Positions 56,389 through 64,000 of a stretch of DNA of 64,000 nt are shown here, piece by piece. The notes under the pieces were generated by a model. The model was not told where the DNA came from. It ran no database searches and saw nothing but the letters and a program-made list of their open reading frames with translations. Each line of letters opens with the position of its first letter. Positions within the stretch are counted from its first letter, which is position 1. Source of the DNA: Streptomyces sp. NBC_00154 (GTDB lineage: Bacteria; Actinomycetota; Actinomycetes; Streptomycetales; Streptomycetaceae); contig NZ_JAPEMI010000001.1 in NCBI RefSeq assembly GCF_026342835.1, positions 2,424,501 through 2,488,500 on the forward strand. The letters are read 5' to 3'. The position numbers were made by a program, and so were the translations under genes.

Positions 56389-57588
56389 TCAGTTGGCGCT
56401 CAGGAGCTTCAGCTCCGGATGCGCGGTGCCGCCCTCGATCGCGGTCGACGAGATGTGCGAGACGACGCGCTCGTCGACCGGGTCGTTCGCCGGGTCGTCG
56501 TGGACGACGAGGTGCTCGTACGTCGTGGCGCGCTGCGCCGGGACGCGGCCCGCCTTGCGGATCAGATCGATGATCTCCAGCCGGTTGGAGCGGTGCTTGG
56601 CACCCGCCGAGGAGACGACGTTCTCCTCCAGCATGATCGAGCCGAGGTCGTCCGCGCCGTAGTGCAGCGACAGCTGGCCGACCTCCTTGCCCGTGGTCAG
56701 CCAGGACCCCTGGATGTGCGCGACGTTGTCGAGGAAGAGCCGGGCGATGGCGATCATCCGCAGGTACTCGAAGAGCGTGGCCTGTGTCTGCCCCTTCAGG
56801 TGGTTGTTCTCCGGCTGGTACGTGTACGGGATGAACGCGCGGAAGCCACCGGTCCGGTCCTGTACGTCACGGATCATCCTCAGGTGCTCGATGCGCTCGG
56901 CGTTGGTCTCGCCGGTGCCCATCAGCATGGTGGAGGTGGACTCGACACCCAGGTTGTGCGCGGCCTCCATGATCTCCAGCCAGCGCTCGCCGGACTCCTT
57001 GAGCGGGGCGATCGCCTTCCGCGGCCGGGCGGGCAGCAGCTCGGCGCCCGCGCCCGCGAAGGAGTCGAGACCGGCGGCGTGGATCCGCTGGATGGCCTCC
57101 TCGACGGAGACCTTGGAGATCCGGGCCATGTGCTCGACCTCGGAGGCGCCCAGCGAGTGGATCACCAGCTGCGGGAACGCCTTCTTGATCGCGGAGAAGT
57201 GCTCCTCGTAGTACTCGACGCCGTAGTCCGGGTGGTGTCCGCCCTGGAACATGATCTGCGTGCCGCCGAGTTCGACGGTCTCCGCGCAGCGGCGCAGGAT
57301 GTCGTCGAGATCGCGGGACCAGCCCTTGGCGGTGTCCTTCGGCGCGGCGTAGAAGGCGCAGAACTTGCAGGCCGTGACGCACACGTTGGTGTAGTTGATG
57401 TTGCGTTCGATGATGTACGTCGCGATGTGCTCGGTGCCGGCGTAACGGCGGCGGCGCACGGCGTCGGCCGCCGCGCCCAGCGCGTGCAGGGGCGCCGACC
57501 GGTAGAGGTCGAGGGCCTCCTCCGGAGTGATCCGCCCGCCCTCGGCGGCTCGGTCGAGGATGGGCTGGAGGTCGGCCTTCTCGGTCAC
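56389..57588 (-). CDS. mqnC: Cyclic dehypoxanthinyl futalosine synthase
   Basis: Radical-SAM enzyme of the futalosine menaquinone pathway, 399 residues, that cyclises dehypoxanthinyl futalosine. The [4Fe-4S]/SAM motif is VCVTACKFCAFY (CxxxCxxC, near residue 70). The MqnC/MqnE/CofH family segments TQIMFQGGHHPDYGVEYYEE, MGTGETNAERIEHL and FIPYTYQPENNHLKG are all present. GTQIMFQGGHHPD distinguishes it as MqnC. The ATG is at 57588 with weak purines upstream. It is first in a pair with the short amidohydrolase-like gene. Confidence 0.95.
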   Translation of the reverse strand: MTEKADLQPILDRAAEGGRITPEEALDLYRSAPLHALGAAADAVRRRRYAGTEHIATYIIERNINYTNVCVTACKFCAFYAAPKDTAKGWSRDLDDILRRCAETVELGGTQIMFQGGHHPDYGVEYYEEHFSAIKKAFPQLVIHSLGASEVEHMARISKVSVEEAIQRIHAAGLDSFAGAGAELLPARPRKAIAPLKESGERWLEIMEAAHNLGVESTSTMLMGTGETNAERIEHLRMIRDVQDRTGGFRAFIPYTYQPENNHLKGQTQATLFEYLRMIAIARLFLDNVAHIQGSWLTTGKEVGQLSLHYGADDLGSIMLEENVVSSAGAKHRSNRLEIIDLIRKAGRVPAQRATTYEHLVVHDDPANDPVDERVVSHISSTAIEGGTAHPELKLLSAN

Positions 57589-57660
57589 CGGGCTGTCACC
57601 TTTCGGCGGTTTTTCAACGGATCAACGGACCGATCCAGCGTACGCCAGCCCCTGCCGGGC

Positions 57661-59430
57661 TCAGCCGCCGGACCTGCTGAGCGTGCCGTACGGAAGACCC
57701 GCGCCCCTCTCCTCGGACCTGAAGCGCAGTGTGCCGTCGGCGGCGAGGGTGAAAACGACGTCCGTCGTGGTGCTCGTGCACAGCCCGGCGGTGCTCGGGC
57801 GGTCCGGATCGGTGCGCTCCCGGAGCGTCAGTTCCTCGGCGGTGCCCGAGGAGAGCCGGGCGATGCTGTGGCAGCTGACGGTCACTCCGAGGGTGGAGAC
57901 CGTGGTGTTCATGCGGACGACGTCCGTGCCCTTCTTCCCCTCGGTGAACACGGCGGTGAGGGTGCCGTGCGGCTGTCCGGTGGTCTTCTCGGTCACCGGC
58001 CCCTTCCAGGTGCCGACGAACGCCTTCGGCACTGCGGTGACCGAGTCCGCGCCGCCGGTGCCCGCGTCCGTCGGGGTCGACGGCCGGGTGGCGGACGTGC
58101 TGGGCGGGGGCTTGGCCACACCGTCGTGCTCCCCGGCGCCGCCGCCACCGCTGCCCGGCAGCAGATCGAAGAGGAAGGCGCTGCCCACGGTCACGGCGGC
58201 AAGCGCGCCCGCCACCGCGAGGGCGACGGTGCAACTGAGCCTGCGGCCGCGGTTCCGGTCGGGGCGGGCGGGCCCGGAGTCGGCGCTGACGGTGAGGGAG
58301 AAGCGCGAGTCGGGGGTGCGGGGGCCGGGCAGCCCGGCCGAGTTGTCCCCGACGGCCTCGGCCGGCTGATGCGTCCGAGGAGGAAAGGCCGGCTCGATCG
58401 GCGGCCCGAACACCCCGGGCGCACCGCCGGCCCGGCCCACGGACTGCGCCTCGTTGCCACCCGGTGTCCCGTCGGCCTGGCCGTCGAGGAACGCATTGCT
58501 GAACGGCACCGGCCCCGACTGCACGGGCGCCTCCTGCGGCTCCAGGTCCAGCAGGGCCACCGCGGCCCGGCTGAGCTCACGCACCAGGGTGCCGGGCAGC
58601 CAGCCCGCCGCCACCCGCGCGGCCGCCCCGTCCGGCGCCAGCCGCCGGGCCAGCTCCGAAGGGGTGGGCCGGAGCGCCGGGTCCTTCGCCAGACACGCGG
58701 CGATCACCTCCCGCAGCTCGCCCTCGATCTCGCCCAGCTCCGGTTCCTCGTGCACCACCTTGTAGAGGAGCACCGCCGAGGAGTCGCCGAGGAAGGGAGC
58801 GAGGCCCGTCGCCGCGTACGCGAGCACCGCGCCGAGCGAGAACATGTCGGCCGCACCCGAGATGTCCAGGCCCCGGATCTGCTCCGGTGCCATGTAGCCG
58901 GGCGAGCCGACCGAGACGCCGGTGGAGGTGAGCGAGGCGGTGGCGTCGATGGCGCGGGCGATACCGAAGTCGATCAGGCGGGGGCCGTCGAGGGCGAGCA
59001 GCACGTTGGACGGCTTCACATCACGGTGGATGAGTCCCTGCCCATGCACGGCGGCCAGCGCCTCCGCCAGTCCGGCGCCCAGGGTCCGTACCGACTGTTC
59101 GGGCAGTGGCCCGTGCTCGGCGACCGCCCCCGACAGCGGCGGCCCGGCGACATAGCCGGTGGCCACCCACGGCACGGGCGCGTCCGGATCGGCGTCCAGG
59201 ACGGGCGCCGTCCACTGGGCCCCGATCCGCCGCGCCGCGTCCACCTCGAGGCGGAACCGGGCCCGGAACTGCTCGTCGAGCGCGAAGTGCGGATGGACCA
59301 CCTTGACCGCGACGGTGCGTCCCCCCGCGCTGCGCCCCAGATAGACCCGGCCCATGCCGCCCGCACCGAGCCTGCCGAGCAGACGGTAGCCGCCGATGGT
59401 GAGCGGCTCGCCGGCTTCCAGCGGCTGCAT
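57661..59430 (-). CDS. Serine/threonine protein kinase, membrane anchored
   Basis: Hanks-type kinase of 589 residues. The glycine loop is LGAGGMGRVYLG, the ATP-binding Lys is in VAVKVVHPH, the catalytic loop is LIHRDVKPSNVLL, then LIDFGIARA and GSPGYMAPEQIRG. The kinase domain covers residues ~15-270. A juxtamembrane linker, a single helix (LAVAGALAAVTVGSAFLFDL, ~residue 400), a Ser/Thr/Pro stalk and a ~130-residue extracellular domain without PASTA repeats follow. The external domain contains VPKAFVGTWKGPVTEKTTGQ, like a small beta-barrel sensor. A 10-bp dyad lies upstream of its start. Signal unknown. Confidence 0.93.
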   Translation of the reverse strand: MQPLEAGEPLTIGGYRLLGRLGAGGMGRVYLGRSAGGRTVAVKVVHPHFALDEQFRARFRLEVDAARRIGAQWTAPVLDADPDAPVPWVATGYVAGPPLSGAVAEHGPLPEQSVRTLGAGLAEALAAVHGQGLIHRDVKPSNVLLALDGPRLIDFGIARAIDATASLTSTGVSVGSPGYMAPEQIRGLDISGAADMFSLGAVLAYAATGLAPFLGDSSAVLLYKVVHEEPELGEIEGELREVIAACLAKDPALRPTPSELARRLAPDGAAARVAAGWLPGTLVRELSRAAVALLDLEPQEAPVQSGPVPFSNAFLDGQADGTPGGNEAQSVGRAGGAPGVFGPPIEPAFPPRTHQPAEAVGDNSAGLPGPRTPDSRFSLTVSADSGPARPDRNRGRRLSCTVALAVAGALAAVTVGSAFLFDLLPGSGGGGAGEHDGVAKPPPSTSATRPSTPTDAGTGGADSVTAVPKAFVGTWKGPVTEKTTGQPHGTLTAVFTEGKKGTDVVRMNTTVSTLGVTVSCHSIARLSSGTAEELTLRERTDPDRPSTAGLCTSTTTDVVFTLAADGTLRFRSEERGAGLPYGTLSRSGG

Positions 59431-59799
59431 ATGGACTCCCCCTGTGGACCGGCCGGACCTCCGACCGAAGCCTAGGGGCGAAGGTCATGCGATCACAGAG
59501 AAACCATCCGCCGATTTCGCCCCTATGGGAACGAACAGCGGTTTTCGACACAGCAAAAGGCGCGAATGTGTCGTTCACTCGAACGATTCCTGCACTCAAC
59601 CGGGACTCGCCCCGGACGCCATCCGCTAATCGGATACGGCGTGCGGGGTGACCGGCAGCGGCATTCGCGGCATTCGCCGGAAGGGAATCCCCGGGACCGG
59701 GCAATAAATACCGGGCTATAAATAACGCCGGCGCGGGCGGGAAGGGCAGAAGAAGGTTCAGGATTCACCCATTGCCGGTCCCTTTCCCGTACGCAGGGA
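59431..59799. other. Intergenic region between Ser/Thr kinase and mqnA
   Basis: About 370 bp with no gene. It holds the perfect dyad TAGGGGCGAA / TTCGCCCCTA (59473-59482 and 59516-59525), 43-95 bp upstream of the kinase start. An AT-rich patch near 59700-59725 has two ATAAATA copies 14 bp apart. Possible kinase promoter or operator, or the mqnA terminator region. Confidence 0.45.
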
Positions 59800-60687
<888 letters not shown>

Positions 60688-60871
60688 CTAGACCCGCGCG
60701 GGAACCCCGGCGCCACCGGGGCTCGCAGCCTCGCCCGAGCCCGCTCTCCGGACCGCCTCGGACCGCCCCCCGAGCACCCCCGGGTCCCTATGTTCGTCAG
60801 CTCATCGGCACGGCTATCAAACATCCGAGTGAAGTGATCTTTCCCTCTACCCCTCCGCACATGCTGCGTGC

Positions 60872-60877
60872 TAGGCT
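60872..60877 (+). promoter_or_regulatory. Candidate -10 box for the cold-shock gene
   Basis: TGC-TAGGCT (TAGGCT at 60872-60877) could start a transcript near 60884, giving a ~125-base leader before the cold-shock ATG at 61009. The -35 region is weak. Confidence 0.35.
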
Positions 60878-60915
60878 CATCGCCAAGTTGCAGTTTGGTT
60901 TCCCTTGCAGTACAG

Positions 60916-60954
60916 AGCCTGCGGAGCATGTAACCCGCAGGCTTTTGTAGTTTT
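60916..60954 (+). terminator. Intrinsic terminator/attenuator in the cold-shock gene leader
   Basis: AGCCTGCGG pairs perfectly with CCGCAGGCT (9 bp) around a 10-base loop, directly followed by TTTTGTAGTTTT. This is the only classic T-run terminator seen in the window, and it lies 55 bases upstream of the cold-shock start, between the candidate promoter and the gene. TTGCAGT repeats at 60888 and 60905 precede it. Confidence 0.6.
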
Positions 60955-61008
60955 CAGACTTCTTTGCAGGTTCTGGAGCAGGGCAACCCTTTGGCCCAAG
61001 GAGGGCTT

Positions 61009-61212
61009 ATGGCTACCGGAACCGTCAAGTGGTTCAACGCTGAAAAGGGCTTCGGCTTCATCGCCCAGGACGGCGGCGGCCCGGATGTCTTCGTTCACTA
61101 CTCCGCGATCAACGCGTCCGGGTTCCGCTCCCTCGAGGAGAACCAGGTCGTGAACTTCGACGTCACTCAGGGGCCGAAGGGCCCGCAGGCTGAGAACGTC
61201 ACCCCGGCCTAG
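61009..61212 (+). CDS. Cold-shock protein
   Basis: Single cold-shock domain protein of 67 residues that binds single-stranded RNA and DNA and acts as an RNA chaperone. RNP1 is [12 protein letters not shown] and RNP2 is DVFVHYSAI; a basic patch and [15 protein letters not shown] complete the fold. The ATG at 61009 follows AAGGAGGG by three to four bases; the in-frame start at 60964 lacks a site. The unusual leader with an intrinsic terminator suggests post-transcriptional control. Confidence 0.95.
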   Translation: MATGTVKWFNAEKGFGFIAQDGGGPDVFVHYSAINASGFRSLEENQVVNFDVTQGPKGPQAENVTPA

Positions 61213-61252
61213 TTGCCCGGGTCGGCCGATCGCGGCCGGCATGCAGTACCCA

Positions 61253-61300
61253 AGGAGCCCCGCTCCTCCGCTTCGGCGGGGAACGGGGCTCCTGCCTTTT
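61253..61300 (+). terminator. Terminator after the cold-shock gene
   Basis: AGGAGCCCCG pairs with CGGGGCTCCT; a second smaller hairpin sits in the loop, and GCCTTTT follows, 41 bases past the stop codon. Confidence 0.75.
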
Positions 61301-61378
61301 GGTGCCCCGTCGCGGTGCCGGCGCCACGGACGAGGGGTTGACCTTGACACCGTGTGAGGCCGTGCACTGGGAGACATC

Positions 61379-62206
61379 ATGTTCACCATCGGAGACTTCG
61401 CCAGGTACGGACGGGTGTCGGCCCGGATGCTGCGTCACTACGACGCCATCGGACTCCTGCCTCCCGACCGCACCGACCCCGCCACCGGCTACCGCTTCTA
61501 CGGCGCCGCCCAGCTCGCACGCCTCAACCGCATCATCGCCCTGAAGGATCTCGGCTTCACGCTCCAGCAGGTGCAGGCCGTCCTCGACGACCAGGTCGGC
61601 CCCGAGGAGTTGCGCGGAATGCTGCGGCTGCGGCAGGTGGAGCTGGAGGCTGCCATGGCGGCAGCGGCGGCGCGGCTGGCGCAGGTCGAGGCGAGGCTCC
61701 GGTCGATCGAGAGCGAGGGACACATGCCCGCTGACGAGGTTGTGGTCAAGAACGTTCCGGCCGTACGCGTGGCGGAACTGACCGGGACGGCGGCGAGTTA
61801 TCAGCCGCAGGACATCACTCCGGTGATCGGACCGCTGTACGACCGGTTGTTCCCGCTGCTGGAGGCGGCCGGGATCAGGCCCACCGGTCCCGGTGTCGCA
61901 CGGTACGAGGACGCACCGGGCGGCAACGGCACGATCGTCGTGCACGCCGGAGTGACGGTCTCGGTACCGGCCGGCCCGGTCGGCGACACCGGTGTCACGG
62001 TGGTGGAGCTGCCCGCGTTCGAGGCGGCGACCATCGTCCACCGCGGTTCCATGGACGGGGTCCTGATCACCGAGCAGACGCTGGCCCGCTGGCTGGACGC
62101 CAATGGATACCGGTCGCTCGGCTACACCCGGGAGATCAATCTGGAGTGCCCCGAGGACAAGGACAAGTGGGTGACCGAGCTCCAGGAGCCGGTGACCAGG
62201 GCCTGA
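61379..62206 (+). CDS. MerR-family regulator with GyrI-like effector domain
   Basis: Transcription factor of 275 residues. N-terminal MerR winged helix: FTIGDFARYGRVSARMLRHYD then ATGYRFYGAAQLARLNRIIAL. A coiled linker (residues ~75-115) leads to a GyrI-like small-molecule-binding domain (residues ~120-270). The layout resembles BmrR/TipA-type multidrug-responsive activators. There is no metal-binding Cys set. No obvious target next door. The start follows GGGAGACATC. Confidence 0.9.
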   Translation: MFTIGDFARYGRVSARMLRHYDAIGLLPPDRTDPATGYRFYGAAQLARLNRIIALKDLGFTLQQVQAVLDDQVGPEELRGMLRLRQVELEAAMAAAAARLAQVEARLRSIESEGHMPADEVVVKNVPAVRVAELTGTAASYQPQDITPVIGPLYDRLFPLLEAAGIRPTGPGVARYEDAPGGNGTIVVHAGVTVSVPAGPVGDTGVTVVELPAFEAATIVHRGSMDGVLITEQTLARWLDANGYRSLGYTREINLECPEDKDKWVTELQEPVTRA

Positions 62207-62208
62207 CC

Positions 62209-62251
62209 ACGGCACGCGGGGGCCCGCCCGAGACGGTGGGCCCCGTGCCGT
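62209..62251. terminator. Hairpin between convergent MerR and amidohydrolase genes
   Basis: ACGGCAC-(GCG)-GGGGCCC pairs with GGGCCCC-GTGCCGT, two 7-bp helices with a 3-base bulge, in the 70-bp gap between two convergent genes. Likely bidirectional terminator. Confidence 0.6.
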
Positions 62252-62276
62252 ACCACCCGTCGGCGGGGTCTGCGCG

Positions 62277-63503
62277 CTACGCCCCTGGCCCCGCCCACAG
62301 TCCGTCGGCCGTGAGCCCCAGAAGGTCGATCGCGTTGCGGCGCACGATCCGGTCCACCACGTCCGGGTCCAGGTGCCCCATCTGCGCCTCGCCGACCTCA
62401 CGGGACTTCGGCCAGGTCGAGTCCGAGTGCGGGTAGTCCGTCTCGTACAGCACGTTCCCGACGCCGATCGCGTCCAGGTTCTTCAGCCCGAAGGCGTCGT
62501 CGAAGAAGCATCCGTACACATGCTCGGTGAACATTTCCGACGGCGGCCGGTGCACCTTGTCGGCGACCCCGCCCCAGGCCCGGTTCTCCTCCCAGACCAC
62601 GTCGGCGCGTTCCAGGATGTACGGGATCCAGCCGATCTGGCCCTCCGCGTACATGATCCGGAGGTTCGGGAATCGTTCGAACTTGCCGCTCATCAGCCAG
62701 TCGACCATCGAGAAACAGCAATTGGCGAAGGTGATCGTGGACCCGACCGCGGGCGGGGCATCGGCCGAGGTGGACGGCATCTTCGAGGAGGAGCCGATGT
62801 GCATCGCGATCACGGTGCCCGTCTCGTCGCAGGCCCGCAGGAACGGATCCCACTCGTCCGTATGTATCGACGGAAGGCCGAGATGTGGGGGTATCTCGGA
62901 GAACGCGACGGCGCGCACCCCTCGCGCGGCGTTCCGCCTGACCTCGTCGGCGGCGAGCTGCGCGTCCCACAGCGGGACGAGGGTGAGCGGGATCAGCCGG
63001 CCCCCGGCCTCGGGGCCGCACCACTCCTCGACCATCCAGTCGTTGTACGCGCGCACGCCGAGCAGTCCGAGTTCGCGGTCCTTCGCCTCGGTGAACGTCT
63101 GGCCGCAGAACCGCGGGAAGGTCGGGAAGCAGAGCGCGGACTGGACATGGTTGATGTCCATGTCGGCGAGCCGGTCCGGCACCGAGAACGAGCCCGGACG
63201 CATCTGCTCGTACGTGATGATTTCGAGCTTGATCTCGTCCCTGTCGTAGCCGACCGAGGTGTCGAGCCGGGTGAGCGGCCGGTGCAGATCCTCGTACACC
63301 CACCAGTCGCCGATCGGCCCTTCGTCCCCCTTTGCACCCATGACCGGTGCGAACTTGCCGCCCATGAAGGTCATTTCCTTCAGCGGGGCACGGACGATGC
63401 GCGGGCCGCGGTCGAGGTACCTGGACGGGAGCCGGTCCCGCCAGACATGAGCGGGCTCCACCGTGTGGTCGTCCACCGAGATGATCTTCGGGAAGGTCTC
63501 CAT
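62277..63503 (-). CDS. Amidohydrolase-family protein (Amidohydro_2)
   Basis: Metal-dependent hydrolase of the Amidohydro_2 group, 408 residues. N-terminal ISVDDHTVEPAHVWRDRLP keeps a DxH-type motif; IAMHIGSSSKMPS supplies a metal His and YETDYPHSDSTWP the catalytic Asp near the C-terminus. Relatives include decarboxylases of the ACMSD type and many uncharacterised mycobacterial/streptomycete enzymes. ATG 63503 is the first with the conserved beginning; a frame extending to 63692 looks non-coding. Substrate unknown. Confidence 0.86.
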   Translation of the reverse strand: METFPKIISVDDHTVEPAHVWRDRLPSRYLDRGPRIVRAPLKEMTFMGGKFAPVMGAKGDEGPIGDWWVYEDLHRPLTRLDTSVGYDRDEIKLEIITYEQMRPGSFSVPDRLADMDINHVQSALCFPTFPRFCGQTFTEAKDRELGLLGVRAYNDWMVEEWCGPEAGGRLIPLTLVPLWDAQLAADEVRRNAARGVRAVAFSEIPPHLGLPSIHTDEWDPFLRACDETGTVIAMHIGSSSKMPSTSADAPPAVGSTITFANCCFSMVDWLMSGKFERFPNLRIMYAEGQIGWIPYILERADVVWEENRAWGGVADKVHRPPSEMFTEHVYGCFFDDAFGLKNLDAIGVGNVLYETDYPHSDSTWPKSREVGEAQMGHLDPDVVDRIVRRNAIDLLGLTADGLWAGPGA

Positions 63504-63773
63504 GCGCACCACGGTAGCGCCGATCTGACGAGCCGTCAGCTCTCTTGACCGGGGCCCCGTGCCGAATCGTTGTCGAGGGCTTGTGCAGAGAGTCACCCAC
63601 TGCTGACGTGTCCGCCCATGACAAGGCAGACTGTTGAGCGCGATAGCAACGGTAGGGCGCAATCCGGATCCACCCGGCGCACATGGGTGCACCGGTGGAC
63701 ATTCCGAGCAGAAGAACCAGCGGGACCAGCGTGACCGGCAGGACCGGCGGGGCGAGCAGGACAGGGGGCATCA

Positions 63774-64000
63774 ATGGACCGTGACAACGGGCCACGCGTG
63801 CGTGTTCCGGAGCAGCGGGCTCCGCAGCAGCAGACGGCCGACACCGACCTCCGCTTCGCCGTACTCGGACCGGTACGCGCCTGGCGGGGCGGCGAACCGC
63901 TGCCCTCCGGCTCACCGCAGCAGCGAGCCCTGTTGACCGCCCTGCTCCTGCGCGACGGCCGCACGGCCACCGCCGCCGAACTCATCGACGCCATCTGGGG
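63774..64000 (+). CDS. SARP/AfsR-type transcriptional regulator (partial)
   Basis: The window ends 75 codons into this gene. After a Gln/Arg-rich start, LRFAVLGPVRAWRGGEPLP then PQQRALLTALLLRDGRTAT and AAELIDAIW is the OmpR-like winged-helix beginning of Streptomyces antibiotic regulatory proteins and AfsR-type ATPase regulators. ATG 63774 is preceded by AGGGGG. Its length class, and so small SARP versus large AfsR or BTAD-NB-ARC protein, cannot be told from here. Confidence 0.85.
   Translation, partial: MDRDNGPRVRVPEQRAPQQQTADTDLRFAVLGPVRAWRGGEPLPSGSPQQRALLTALLLRDGRTATAAELIDAIW

Noticed and set aside
56419..59475. 1018-codon open frame antisense to mqnC and the Ser/Thr kinase
   Set aside because: It is a high-GC shadow frame: the opposite strand carries all the conserved motifs of MqnC and the kinase, and this frame is Arg/Gly/Leu-rich without any domain.

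Overview
The window is high-GC actinobacterial DNA that reads as a core-chromosome segment of a Streptomyces. The signs are GTG/ATG starts with AGGAG-type ribosome sites, strong GC bias at third codon positions, two respiratory complex I (nuo) clusters, the futalosine route to menaquinone, and leaderless-looking starts a few bases after TAGGCT-like -10 boxes. No tRNA, rRNA, CRISPR array, prophage or intact insertion sequence was seen.

Layout. 1-3649 (minus): start of a second complex I cluster, nuoA2-B2-C2-H2-I2, running off the left edge, with no nuoD, E, F or G in the visible part. 3820-10792 (plus): two paralogous sensor histidine kinases, a LuxR-type response regulator and korAB, a 2-oxoacid:ferredoxin oxidoreductase. 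10928-29039: mixed housekeeping and accessory genes. These are a KimA-like potassium transporter, a divergent HxlR/QorB pair, RarD, a flavoprotein monooxygenase, a lipoprotein, a HAD phosphatase, a flavin reductase with a convergent TetR, an ABC exporter, a LolA/RseB-like secreted protein, a long-chain prenyl diphosphate synthase, a decayed CocE hydrolase, fumarylacetoacetase and a GPP34 protein. 29158-31170: RecQ. 31298-47306 (minus): the complete 14-gene nuoA-N operon, with almost every junction an ATGA or GTGA overlap. 47307-48067: a long regulatory gap with candidate Rex and Crp operators. 48068-63503: an NlpC/P60 wall hydrolase, geranylgeranyl/menaquinone reductase, MenG/UbiE methyltransferase, a secreted metallopeptidase, MqnC, a Ser/Thr kinase, MqnA, a cold-shock protein, a MerR regulator and an amidohydrolase. 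The right edge cuts a SARP/AfsR-type regulator.

How it fits together. Most of the window serves one respiratory chain. MqnA and MqnC make the naphthoquinone ring, the prenyl diphosphate synthase makes the side chain, MenG methylates the ring, the reductase saturates part of the chain, and complex I reduces the resulting menaquinone. KorAB next to a complex I-like cluster that lacks the NADH-input module suggests a reduced-ferredoxin-fed variant; this is inference.

Broken genes are part of the picture: a CocE hydrolase with two internal deletions, a GNAT gene frameshifted by a 42-bp hairpin element, and a VOC/glyoxalase tail with a frameshift. Function calls come from reading motifs and remembered family sequences; no database search was run.
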